A stretch of DNA of 64,000 bases, taken from positions 248,001 to 312,000 of the forward strand of contig CAKZGE010000003.1 in the NCBI GenBank assembly GCA_936914845.1. Reading direction: 5' to 3'. Shown piece after piece: positions 34,933 through 43,064 of the stretch (positions are counted from its first letter, which is position 1; every line of letters begins with the position of its first letter). The DNA comes from an uncultured Chloracidobacterium sp. (GTDB taxonomy: Bacteria > Acidobacteriota > Blastocatellia > Pyrinomonadales > Pyrinomonadaceae). Made by a program: the position numbers and the translations under genes. Below the pieces are notes generated by a model. That model ran no database searches. It was not told where the DNA came from and worked only from the letters and a program-made list of their open reading frames with translations.

Positions 34933-37900
34933 TTAGAATTCTAATCGCAGACCAAATTGCATCTGGCGATTTGAAAATGGCGAGGTGCCGCGGATTATTC
35001 CAAATCCATCCACCGGATTTGTGTTGAAATAGTCGGTGTTCGGCGTGCCCAATTGAGTTTTGTTGAAAACATTGAAGGCTTCTGCTCTAAACTGCAGCTT
35101 GAATGTTTCGGTAAACCGAAAATCTTTCAGCAAACCTACGTTTAGCTGCCAAGTAGCAGGAGAGCGCAGGGAATTTCTTTCCAGCGAACCGACTCCGGTT
35201 GCCTCCGCAAAAGCTGATCTATTGAGATAAGCTCCGTTCGGCCCGTCATATGGGTCGCCGACGAGATCGACGAGACGGTTGTTTGTTCTTACGTCAAAAG
35301 CGTTTCCGCTCTGTGCCCGGAAGATGCCATTCAGCTGCCAACCGCCGATCAATGCATCCGCTACGCGTGATATGTTCGACCCATAAGCTCTGCCGCGGCC
35401 ATAGGGCAATTCATACACCGACGCAAATGAAAACACGTGCGGGTAGTCCATTCTGGAAGTCGTATATTGCTCGATATAGTTGATCCCGCCCGAATTGCCG
35501 TCCCAAGCGCCCGAACCATTGTCCTTCGTCTTGGAAAACGAATACGCCGCAATATATTGCCAGCCCTGGGAAAAGTTCCGCTCCAGCTGGATCTGCAATG
35601 CGTCGTACGACGATTTGCCGTTATCATCACGAACATTGACACTTCCTATACCGGGATAGCAATTTCCCAGTGTTCTGCCCGATATCGGACATGCGACAGC
35701 ATCGCTGTTCGTCAAAGCCGCTCCATTGAGATTGTAGTAAAGGATCAGATTCCGCCCTCTCGTCCCGACATAGGCGACGCTTACGGCCGTGTCCTTCCAC
35801 AATTGCTGTTGAAACTGAATATTGAATTGCTGAACATTTGACGTTCTGTTATCCGGACGGATAGACAAAACATTGGCTCCTACCGGATTGTTCAGAAAAG
35901 CAGGATCCGTGGTTACCGCCGGCAGCGGAAGCGGTTGTGTTGCCAGCGTATTATTGTTTGAGAACATCGGCCCCTGTCCGGTAAAGGTAATGCGGTAGCC
36001 GTCGTTGTAAGCATAGCGCAGGCTGCCGGAATATGGCGGGTTTTGCGCCAATTGGTTGTTGATGCCTCCGCGGTCTAGAAAATAGAAGATCCCGTATCCG
36101 CCGCGAATTACCGAGCGGGATTTACCGGTGATGTCATATGCAAACCCGACACGAGGGCTGAAATTGTTCTTGTCGGTATTCGTAAGCGTATCTTTATTGT
36201 CTTCAGCCAAGACCAAATGTCCGGTTTCCAGATCAAAATTTGCCTGGCGGGCATATTGCTCAGATGGATTGGTAAAATACTCGTATCGGAGCCCGAGATT
36301 CAACGTCAGATTTTTGCTTACTCTCCAATCATCCTGGGCAAAAACGCCATTTTCCCAGTTCATTGTCCCCACATTGCCGTTCTGAAATCCAATGTCATAG
36401 GTACACATGAACCCGATCAAAAGGTCGGCCTGTTCAAATCGTGTTGTGCCCGAAGCAGCTTCGGTCGGGGCGGCTCCGCCGTTTGGACATTGGTTATATT
36501 CACCATTTCCATACATGCGGAAATCTCCCTTACCGGCCAGCGGACGATAAAGCTGCACGTTTCGTTTGATCAGGGTGCCTCCTAGCTTGAACGTATGATC
36601 TCCGGTAACGAAGCTAAGGCTGTCAACTATCTGATACGTATTCTGCGGCACACGATATGGGCCGTAGTCTCCCGTATATTCCAAATGGGTGTTGTATCCG
36701 CCGATCAAAGCTCCGCCACCAAGACTCGAATCGCGATTGGCATTTACGATCCCCAGATTTGCAGAGATCGCCTGGTCGCCGAAGGGCGGCTCATAGCCGT
36801 ATTTCAAACGGTTTGCCTGAATACGAAATTCATTGAAAACGGTGCTTGTTATTGACGAGTTCAAGCCCAACACGATCGCTTTCGTTCGCCACGGATTCGT
36901 TCCCGAACCAAAGCCCGCCGGCAGCGTGGGCAATCGCGATTCGACGGTTTGGTCAAACACGCCGACACTGCCGCGAACGAACATCTGGTTCGATTGGTTG
37001 ATATTGGCATCTACGCGCAGATCATAGACATTTTGGTCAACGATCTCATTGCGTGTATTGATGAAATTTCCGTAAACCTGAGAGCCGTTGTTCGGTAGCG
37101 GAAATGCTCGCAGATAGTTCAAAGCCGCAAAATTCATTCGGCCAGCCGGCAAAATATTTCCCGGGATGTTCGCACCCGTCAATGGATCACGAAGCTGGAT
37201 AGCGTTCGGAATGCCCGCTGCGGTCGGATTAAGCAGCTGCGAAAAATCGCCGTTACGAAATGCTGCGGTCGGAACCGTTGCTGTTTCCGTCGCCCGCGGA
37301 AGAAACTGCCGAAGCCCATCATAGCTAAAAAAGAAGAATACTTTTTCTTTGAGAACATCCAATGCCGGCACACCTTCTCCGAAGCCGGGTATTACCACCG
37401 GTCCGCCAAATGTACCGCCAAATTGGCTTCGTCGAAACAGCGGCAACCGGCGATGATTCGCTTCCGAATTGTAAAAGGCCGGACGGGCGTCCAACGCATT
37501 GTTGCGTATGAACAGATACGAACTGCCGTGAAAATCATTGGTCCCGGATTTTACAACGCTGTTGATAATGGCACCGCCGCCGCGTCCGAATTCTGCGGAC
37601 GCAACGCTCGTTTGAACCCTGAATTCCTGGATCGCCTCCGCCGATGGAAAGATGTTTATCGTATTTACCAACGATTCGTTATTGTCCACACCGTCCAGCA
37701 AAAAGTTGTTTGCCTGGGTTCTCTGTCCATTTGCCGAAATTGCCGCACCGCCGGTGTTTCCGCCGCGATAGGTTTCGGCGTCGCCGCCGGCACCCGAAGC
37801 AAAACCGCCGGTCACACCTTGCGTCACACCCGGCGTCAATCTTGCCAGTTCGAGAACGTTACGGCCATTGAGCGGAAGCGCCACTGCCTGACGTCCCTGT

Positions 37901-38331
37901 ATCACCTCGCCGATCGCCGATGTCGCATTGTCCACCAATTGTGTGTCTGATGTGATAACGACGGTTTCCGTTACCGCTCCTGCTTCTAATGCAAAATTCA
38001 GCGTCGCCGATTGGGCCACTTCAAGAACGATCTCCTGCTTCGTCGTCTTAAAATTTGCCTGCCCCACCTCTATTTCATATCGTCCCGGCATCAGACTCAG
38101 AAACGAATAGTTGCCGTCGCCTCCGGTCGTTGCGGTCAATTCACGCCCCGTACCGGTGCTGCGAACCTTTATTGTGGCTCCGGCAACGACCGCTCCGGCG
38201 CTATCTGTTACCGTGCCCTGAATGCGGGCCGATTCCGTTTGCGCGGAAATACCTGTTGCTAGGCTGACCAGTACCATGGCCGCCAGCAGCATGCCGCGCA
38301 TGCTAAATTTTGATACAAATGTGCTCTTCAT
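34933..38331 (-). CDS. Oar-like TonB-dependent outer-membrane receptor with CarboxypepD_reg domain
   Basis: A 1132-residue protein. The signal peptide ends near ATGISA-Q. Residues of about 30-115 form a carboxypeptidase-regulatory-like domain (ARIQGTVTDSAGAVVAGATIKVRSTGTG). Next come a plug (LPLNGRNVLELARLTPGVTQG, LLDGVDNNESLVN) and a 22-strand-type barrel ending QFGLRLEF, with the terminal aromatic residue needed for outer-membrane insertion. This architecture is expanded in Acidobacteriota and used for large substrates. The locus suggests starch or maltodextrin. Start ATG 38331 is preferred to one 45 bases upstream because it gives a normal signal peptide. Confidence 0.93.
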   Translation of the reverse strand: MKSTFVSKFSMRGMLLAAMVLVSLATGISAQTESARIQGTVTDSAGAVVAGATIKVRSTGTGRELTATTGGDGNYSFLSLMPGRYEIEVGQANFKTTKQEIVLEVAQSATLNFALEAGAVTETVVITSDTQLVDNATSAIGEVIQGRQAVALPLNGRNVLELARLTPGVTQGVTGGFASGAGGDAETYRGGNTGGAAISANGQRTQANNFLLDGVDNNESLVNTINIFPSAEAIQEFRVQTSVASAEFGRGGGAIINSVVKSGTNDFHGSSYLFIRNNALDARPAFYNSEANHRRLPLFRRSQFGGTFGGPVVIPGFGEGVPALDVLKEKVFFFFSYDGLRQFLPRATETATVPTAAFRNGDFSQLLNPTAAGIPNAIQLRDPLTGANIPGNILPAGRMNFAALNYLRAFPLPNNGSQVYGNFINTRNEIVDQNVYDLRVDANINQSNQMFVRGSVGVFDQTVESRLPTLPAGFGSGTNPWRTKAIVLGLNSSITSTVFNEFRIQANRLKYGYEPPFGDQAISANLGIVNANRDSSLGGGALIGGYNTHLEYTGDYGPYRVPQNTYQIVDSLSFVTGDHTFKLGGTLIKRNVQLYRPLAGKGDFRMYGNGEYNQCPNGGAAPTEAASGTTRFEQADLLIGFMCTYDIGFQNGNVGTMNWENGVFAQDDWRVSKNLTLNLGLRYEYFTNPSEQYARQANFDLETGHLVLAEDNKDTLTNTDKNNFSPRVGFAYDITGKSRSVIRGGYGIFYFLDRGGINNQLAQNPPYSGSLRYAYNDGYRITFTGQGPMFSNNNTLATQPLPLPAVTTDPAFLNNPVGANVLSIRPDNRTSNVQQFNIQFQQQLWKDTAVSVAYVGTRGRNLILYYNLNGAALTNSDAVACPISGRTLGNCYPGIGSVNVRDDNGKSSYDALQIQLERNFSQGWQYIAAYSFSKTKDNGSGAWDGNSGGINYIEQYTTSRMDYPHVFSFASVYELPYGRGRAYGSNISRVADALIGGWQLNGIFRAQSGNAFDVRTNNRLVDLVGDPYDGPNGAYLNRSAFAEATGVGSLERNSLRSPATWQLNVGLLKDFRFTETFKLQFRAEAFNVFNKTQLGTPNTDYFNTNPVDGFGIIRGTSPFSNRQMQFGLRLEF

Positions 38332-38439
38332 AAAACAATCCACCTTTGAAACCCTTTCAGGCGAGTTTATCGACAATGCTGCCGATCTGTGCGTTCAAAT
38401 TCAATTAAATTTTAGAAACCCGTGATTAGATAAATCCGC

Positions 38440-38462
38440 TTGTTTGTTGTGTAAACAAACAA
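38440..38462. promoter_or_regulatory. ROK repressor operator, receptor copy
   Basis: A near-perfect palindrome with 9-base arms, TTGTTTGTT and AACAAACAA, around a 5-base centre. The 19-base core (38442-38460) is GTTTGTTGTGTAAACAAAC. It lies where transcription of the receptor gene would begin, and matches the site at 39776-39794. Confidence 0.75.
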
Positions 38463-38463
38463 A

Positions 38464-38492
38464 GTATTAAATGATTTCCTACTTCTTGTCAA
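38464..38492 (-). promoter_or_regulatory. promoter of the TonB receptor gene
   Basis: On the minus strand, a perfect -35 TTGACA lies at 38492-38487. The -10 is either TAATAC after 17 bases or TTTAAT after 15. The operator follows immediately, so a bound repressor would block initiation. The leader to ATG 38331 is about 120 bases. Confidence 0.6.
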
Positions 38493-38517
38493 GAAAAAGT
38501 TAACGGCACGTTAAATA

Positions 38518-39708
38518 TTAATTTGCCGAAGCAAAGATCCGTGCCAAAACCAAGCTTATCGAACCCAATGTTGTCGGCCTTTCGCCCAATGCGGAAGGAA
38601 ATATTGCCGTTTCCGTCAATTCTTGCCTAATGCTGCGGCGGGCCATTTCGTTCAGATCTTTTTCGATCAGGTCCCATGCCTGCACGATCGTTCCGCTAAC
38701 GATGATCGCTTGCGGGCTAAATCCGATTATCAAATTGGATAGACCAATTCCTACTTTTTCGGCTGCGGTCTTCATCACCTTTAACGCCTGCGGCTCGCTA
38801 TTGTGTGCGAGGCTGATGATGTGCTCAAAATCGAGGTGCTTTTTTCCGTTGCCGTTCGTATTGCGATAGAGTTCCACAATTGCCTTTTCCGACGCATGGG
38901 CCTCCCAACAGTCGCGGCGGCCGCACGAGCAGGCGACCGGGGCGTTGTCCGCCACGAACATATGGCCAAATTCACCCGCAGCCCCGCTTTCGCCGCGATA
39001 GACCTGGCCGTCAATGACCACACCGGTCCCGATACCTTCCGCCACCATTACCACAATGAAATTGCGGGTCTTCCGTTCGTCTGCGGTTCCGAACCACAGC
39101 TCCGCCAAAGCGACGGAATTCGCATCGTTATCAATGATCACACGCGACCCGGTCGCTTTTGTAATGCGCGAGCCGATGTCCCAATTGGTCCATTGAAAAT
39201 ATGGTATGTACAGGGCAATGCCGGCATTTTGGTCCGCAATTCCCGGAATGCTGATGCCGACCTCTAGTTCGCGGCCCGGAAAGCGGTCGGTCAAAGCCTT
39301 TACATTCTCGACGATCTGGCGGTTCATATAGTCCAGATCGGAAGATGTTGGAAAACTATTCGTTTCAAGGAAATTTCCGGTCAGGTCGGCCAACACGACC
39401 GTTGTCTCTCGCGGTGTGATATCAACCCCGATCGCCGCCGGAATGCCCGCCGCCAGCCGGAGCAAGGTCGGCTTCCGTCCACCGGTCGATGTTCCAACGC
39501 CGATCTCTTCGATCAGCCCGGCCGCCTGCAGGTCGTCCACGATCGCCGATATTGTCGAGCGCTGGAGTGATGTTTCGCGGGCGAGATCGGCGCGGGATAT
39601 TGGCGAGCGCATCCGCACATAGTTCAAAACCACTTGGCGGTTAATATCCCGGATCGTATTATGCCGTGCGATCTGGCTTTTAGTTTTTGAAAGAAATAGC
39701 TTTTTCAT
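38518..39708 (-). CDS. ROK family transcriptional repressor of the maltodextrin locus
   Basis: A 396-residue protein. The N-terminal winged helix (NRQVVLNYVRMRSPISRADLARETSLQRSTISAIVDDLQAAGLIEE) reads DNA. The C-terminal ROK domain has GVDITPRETTVVLADLTGN, IDNDANSVALAE, the sugar-binding GEFGHMFV and the zinc site CSCGRRDCWE. It belongs to the NagC/XylR/Mlc regulator type, in which a sugar releases the protein from DNA. Two matching operators, one before itself and one before the receptor gene, make autoregulation and control of sugar uptake likely. The effector is not known. Confidence 0.92.
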   Translation of the reverse strand: MKKLFLSKTKSQIARHNTIRDINRQVVLNYVRMRSPISRADLARETSLQRSTISAIVDDLQAAGLIEEIGVGTSTGGRKPTLLRLAAGIPAAIGVDITPRETTVVLADLTGNFLETNSFPTSSDLDYMNRQIVENVKALTDRFPGRELEVGISIPGIADQNAGIALYIPYFQWTNWDIGSRITKATGSRVIIDNDANSVALAELWFGTADERKTRNFIVVMVAEGIGTGVVIDGQVYRGESGAAGEFGHMFVADNAPVACSCGRRDCWEAHASEKAIVELYRNTNGNGKKHLDFEHIISLAHNSEPQALKVMKTAAEKVGIGLSNLIIGFSPQAIIVSGTIVQAWDLIEKDLNEMARRSIRQELTETAIFPSALGERPTTLGSISLVLARIFASAN

Positions 39709-39775
39709 TCAAAAAATGGTGTTCAGCTGCTTTTTTTATTCAATTTGTTCTGTCTGTGGCCCGAAAAGGGCCTAA

Positions 39776-39794
39776 GTTTGTTGCCTAGACAAAC
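39776..39794. promoter_or_regulatory. ROK repressor operator, autoregulatory copy
   Basis: GTTTGTTGCCTAGACAAAC shares the outer arms GTTTGTTG and ACAAAC and the central TA with the receptor site. A perfect -35 TTGACA on the minus strand (39824-39819) lies 24 bases upstream, almost the same distance as at the receptor promoter. It faces the ROK gene. Confidence 0.72.
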
Positions 39795-39818
39795 AAACAT
39801 CCTACTATCTTTGTCTTT

Positions 39819-39824
39819 TGTCAA
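39819..39824 (-). promoter_or_regulatory. -35 element of the ROK gene
   Basis: TTGACA on the minus strand. The -10 is poor (GATGTT at 39801-39796 after 17 bases), which fits a weak autoregulated promoter. Confidence 0.45.
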
Positions 39825-39848
39825 CTACTATCTTGCCGCGGCTAGGGT

Positions 39849-39877
39849 TTGACGCACCATTTTTTTTCCATCAAAAT
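39849..39877 (+). promoter_or_regulatory. promoter of the truncated alaS
   Basis: TTGACG (39849-39854), a 17-base spacer and CAAAAT (39872-39877). The predicted start is about 39884, which leaves a leader of about 40 bases before ATG 39926. Its presence shows that the fragment can still be transcribed. Confidence 0.5.
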
Positions 39878-39925
39878 AGGGGAAGTGCCGAAAATATAAA
39901 GCTTTCGCGACACTCGATATCTTTT

Positions 39926-40756
39926 ATGACAGGTAATGAGATCCGCCAGAGATTTCTGGAATATTTCGAAAGGCACGGCCATAAGGTCGTACATTCCTCG
40001 CCGCTTTTGCCGGCTAATGATCCGACATTGCTTTTCACCAATGCCGGCATGAATCAATTCAAAGATGTCTTTCTGGGCGAAGAAAAGCGGGCCTATAAGC
40101 GCGCCGCAACTTCCCAAAAATGCATCCGAGCCGGCGGCAAACACAACGATCTTGATGAGGTGGGCAAGACCGCCCGCCACCACACCTTTTTCGAAATGCT
40201 CGGAAATTTTTCTTTCGGTGATTATTTCAAGAAAGAGGCGATCGAATTTGCCTGGGACCTATTGGTCAATGAATTTAAATTAGACCCGGAGCGGCTTTGG
40301 TTTTCGGTTTTCGCCGGTGATGACGAGGTCGGCCCGGATGATGAAGCTCGTGGTTTTTGGGAAGCGGTCGGAGCACGGCCCGAACGAATACTGGGCTTTG
40401 GCCGCAAAGATAATTTTTGGCAGATGGGCGACACCGGCCCCTGTGGCCCGTGTTCAGAGATCCATTATTTTATGGGCGATGACCCGGCCGACCCGGATCA
40501 GAACAACGCAGTTTGGGTGAATGGGCCCGGCGATACGACCATGGAGATCTGGAACCTTGTATTTATGCAGTATAACCGTACGCAAAACGCCGATGGAACT
40601 TTTGCGTTAACGCCGTTGCCGGCTCCGTCGGTCGATACGGGGATGGGTTTAGAACGGATGGCGGCCGTTATGCAGGGCGTAAAGACCAATTACGACACGG
40701 ACCTCATTCGGCCGCTTGTCGAATTTGCGGCCGGCCTGGCCGACCGCCCCGCCTAG
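39926..40756 (+). CDS. alanyl-tRNA synthetase reduced to its class II catalytic core
   Basis: A 276-residue protein closely matching the first third of AlaRS (usually about 870 residues). All three class II motifs are intact: the motif 1 region DPTLLFTNAGMNQFKDVFLG, motif 2 TARHHTFFEMLGNFSFGDYF, and motif 3 SVDTGMGLERMAAVM, with DNFWQMGDTGPCGPCSEIHY between. It stops with TAG just after the catalytic domain, so the tRNA-recognition, editing and C-Ala domains are all missing. No AlaRS-like continuation exists in any frame downstream. It may be a stand-alone paralogue (amino-acid activation without editing), a recent truncation, or an assembly join. A complete alaS must exist elsewhere if this genome is viable. 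Confidence 0.85.
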   Translation: MTGNEIRQRFLEYFERHGHKVVHSSPLLPANDPTLLFTNAGMNQFKDVFLGEEKRAYKRAATSQKCIRAGGKHNDLDEVGKTARHHTFFEMLGNFSFGDYFKKEAIEFAWDLLVNEFKLDPERLWFSVFAGDDEVGPDDEARGFWEAVGARPERILGFGRKDNFWQMGDTGPCGPCSEIHYFMGDDPADPDQNNAVWVNGPGDTTMEIWNLVFMQYNRTQNADGTFALTPLPAPSVDTGMGLERMAAVMQGVKTNYDTDLIRPLVEFAAGLADRPA

Positions 40757-40776
40757 CCGATCTTTATTGATTCTCT

Positions 40777-41409
40777 ATGCCACCGCCCGTCATCACAGTT
40801 TTGGTCATCGAAAGCCGGCCGGTGATGCTACTGGGCATCAAAGCGGCTTTCGCCGATGCCGTCGATGTCCGTCTCATTGCGGAAAGTTCGTCCGCCTCCG
40901 AAGGGCTCGAAAAATTCAAAACGCTCTCGCCGGACGTTACCATAATCGCTCTCCGGTTTCCGGACACATGCACTATTGATGACCTCGGCCGCCATTTCGA
41001 CCATCGCCCCAAGGCACGCATTATCGTGCTTGCGGACCACGCGGGCGATGCCGAGATCGGTCGGGCTCTAAAACACGGCGCGGCTGGCTATATTACCAAT
41101 GATGTCTCCGCCGAAGATCTGCTGGATGCGGTTCGAACGGTCTCATCCGGCCGCAATTTCATTTCGCAGCCGATCGCCCAAGTGCTCAGCAACAGTTGCG
41201 GACAGGAAGAATTGACCGCCGATGAAATGAATGTACTGCGGTTGATAGTCGGCGAGATGTCCAATAAAGAGATCGCCTTCGCTCTTGACGTTTCTGAAAA
41301 CACGGTCAAAACGCATATTAAGGATCTGTTCGGCAAATTAGCAGTTTCGGACCGCACATCTGCTGCCACGCTCGCCATTAAACGAGGCCTTGTCCGGGCC
41401 GATCTCTGA
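40777..41409 (+). CDS. LuxR/NarL-type regulator with a degenerate (pseudo-)receiver domain
   Basis: A 210-residue protein. Residues 6-122 align by pattern to a receiver domain, but the phosphorylation residues are gone: ES (12-13) replaces the acidic pair, A58 stands where Asp is phosphorylated (SPDVTIIALRFP), A86 replaces Thr, and N108 replaces Lys (GYITND). The LuxR helix-turn-helix is intact (ELTADEMNVLRLIVGEMSNKEIAFALDVSENTVKTHIKDLFGKL). It probably responds to something other than phosphorylation. It starts 20 bases after the truncated alaS on the same strand, so co-transcription is likely. No sensor kinase is nearby. Confidence 0.88.
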   Translation: MPPPVITVLVIESRPVMLLGIKAAFADAVDVRLIAESSSASEGLEKFKTLSPDVTIIALRFPDTCTIDDLGRHFDHRPKARIIVLADHAGDAEIGRALKHGAAGYITNDVSAEDLLDAVRTVSSGRNFISQPIAQVLSNSCGQEELTADEMNVLRLIVGEMSNKEIAFALDVSENTVKTHIKDLFGKLAVSDRTSAATLAIKRGLVRADL

Positions 41410-41415
41410 GCCTGT

Positions 41416-42870
41416 TCAGATGCCGGCGGTTTCGCGGATCAGCCGCCATACCTTTTCCAGGTGACGCTGTTCCACGCGTATGCTGCCAACCGAAAGGCGT
41501 ATCACAAATTTGCGGCCGAGCTTTGTATGGGATAGGTATGCTTGGCCCGAAGCGTTTATCGCTTCCATCAATCGTTCATTGATCTCGTTCAAGCCCTCTT
41601 CTTGAACGCCGCTCGGAGTTATGCGAAAACACACCAATGCGAAATTGACCGGTGCCATCAGCTCTGTTTCCGTATTTTCATCGACCCATTCGGCAAAAAG
41701 TTCGGCCAACCGGCAATGTTCGCGAAGTCTTGCGGCGATCCCTTCCCGGCCGAAATATCGCATCACGGTCCATAATTTCAGTGCGCGAAAACGCCTTCCG
41801 AGCTGAATTCCATAATCCATTCCATTCTTTACCTCACCGTCGTCATTGGTCCGCAGATATTCCGGCACCAATGCAAAAGCGGCTTTGAGCCGGTCAAGCC
41901 CGCGGCAATACAACACCGAAAGGTCAAAGGATGTGAACAGCCATTTATGCGGGTTGATAACGATCGAATCCGCCCGCTCCCAGCCGTTAAAAAGGCTCCG
42001 CTTTTCCGCAATGGCCGCCGCCGGGCCGGCATATGCCGCGTCGATATGCAGCCAAATTCCATGCCTTTCGCAGATATTCGCTATTTCGGCGGCCGGGTCG
42101 ATGCTTGCCGTGGACGTCGTTCCAATAGTTGCGACCACACACATCGGTAAAAAGCCGGCGGCGAGGTCTTCTTCGATCGCGGAGCTTAGTTTTTCCGCTC
42201 GCATTGCATAGCCGGAGCCGCATTCGATCTTTCGCACACCGGCCAGCCCAAGCCCCAAAGCGATGCAGGCTTTTTCTATCGAAGAATGCACATGTTCTGA
42301 ACAATATACCCGCAAAAGCGGCAGGTCCGGGCGGCCGCTCATACCGAATTCGCGAATGCCCCGTCCGATCGCTTCACGGGCGGCGGCTATTGCATGCATT
42401 GTCGAAACTGATGCCGTGTCATAGATAATGCCTTCGAAACCCGGAGGCAGGCCGAGCATTTGCCGCAGCCATTCAAGCACAGTGTCTTCCAATTCTGCCG
42501 ATGCCGGAGCAGTTCGCCACAGCATGGCTTTCATATCAAGGGCCGCCGAGAGCATTTCCGCAAAAACATTTACCGAAGAGGTCGATGTCGCGAACAGCCC
42601 ATGGAAATTTGGGTGGTTCCAGTTCGTCGCGGCCGGCAAGATCAATTCATCTATATCGGCAAAGATGCTTTCCATGCTTTCACCGGTCTCCGGTGCCGCG
42701 TTCGGCAATTGGCTTCGCAATTGGCCAGGCTCATTCTGCGAAAGCACCGGCCGCTCTTCGAGCCCCTGAAAATAGTCGGCTATCCGATCGACCATTTCAT
42801 AACCGAAACGCCGAAATTCTGCGTCGGGCATATCGCCAGTATGTGTGCCGGGTGCATTATCCGTCTTCAT
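41416..42870 (-). CDS. PLP-dependent group II decarboxylase (aromatic amino-acid decarboxylase-like)
   Basis: A 484-residue fold-type-I PLP enzyme. Key motifs are DAEFRRFGYEMVDRIADYFQGLEERPV (typical N-terminus of DDC/TDC enzymes), NWNHPNFHGLFATS, and WLHIDAAYAGPAAAI, with the PLP lysine in INPHKWLFTSFDLSVLYC. Family members decarboxylate Phe/Tyr/Trp/DOPA. Substrate specificity is not fixed here, and amino-acid deacetylase-like members exist. It is divergent from the amino-acid ABC transporter, which may supply its substrate. Confidence 0.92.
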   Translation of the reverse strand: MKTDNAPGTHTGDMPDAEFRRFGYEMVDRIADYFQGLEERPVLSQNEPGQLRSQLPNAAPETGESMESIFADIDELILPAATNWNHPNFHGLFATSTSSVNVFAEMLSAALDMKAMLWRTAPASAELEDTVLEWLRQMLGLPPGFEGIIYDTASVSTMHAIAAAREAIGRGIREFGMSGRPDLPLLRVYCSEHVHSSIEKACIALGLGLAGVRKIECGSGYAMRAEKLSSAIEEDLAAGFLPMCVVATIGTTSTASIDPAAEIANICERHGIWLHIDAAYAGPAAAIAEKRSLFNGWERADSIVINPHKWLFTSFDLSVLYCRGLDRLKAAFALVPEYLRTNDDGEVKNGMDYGIQLGRRFRALKLWTVMRYFGREGIAARLREHCRLAELFAEWVDENTETELMAPVNFALVCFRITPSGVQEEGLNEINERLMEAINASGQAYLSHTKLGRKFVIRLSVGSIRVEQRHLEKVWRLIRETAGI

Positions 42871-43064
42871 TCTGTTGATATTACCCCTTTTGAATACCGC
42901 TTTGCCATTGCATCCAATGTAAAAGCGCGTTTGTCATCAAGCCATTTAGAATTGTACAATGCAACGTCTGTAACTATTCCTTCAAAAGCGGCGTATAATA
43001 AATTTATCCCGCAGAAAGATGGTTTTATAATCAACGCAAAATTCACAAACCGAAGAGGTATCTT

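Noticed and set aside
39758..39772. GGCCC-GAAAA-GGGCC hairpin as a terminator
   Set aside because: Good stem, but no T run on either side and it lies in the leader of the ROK gene.
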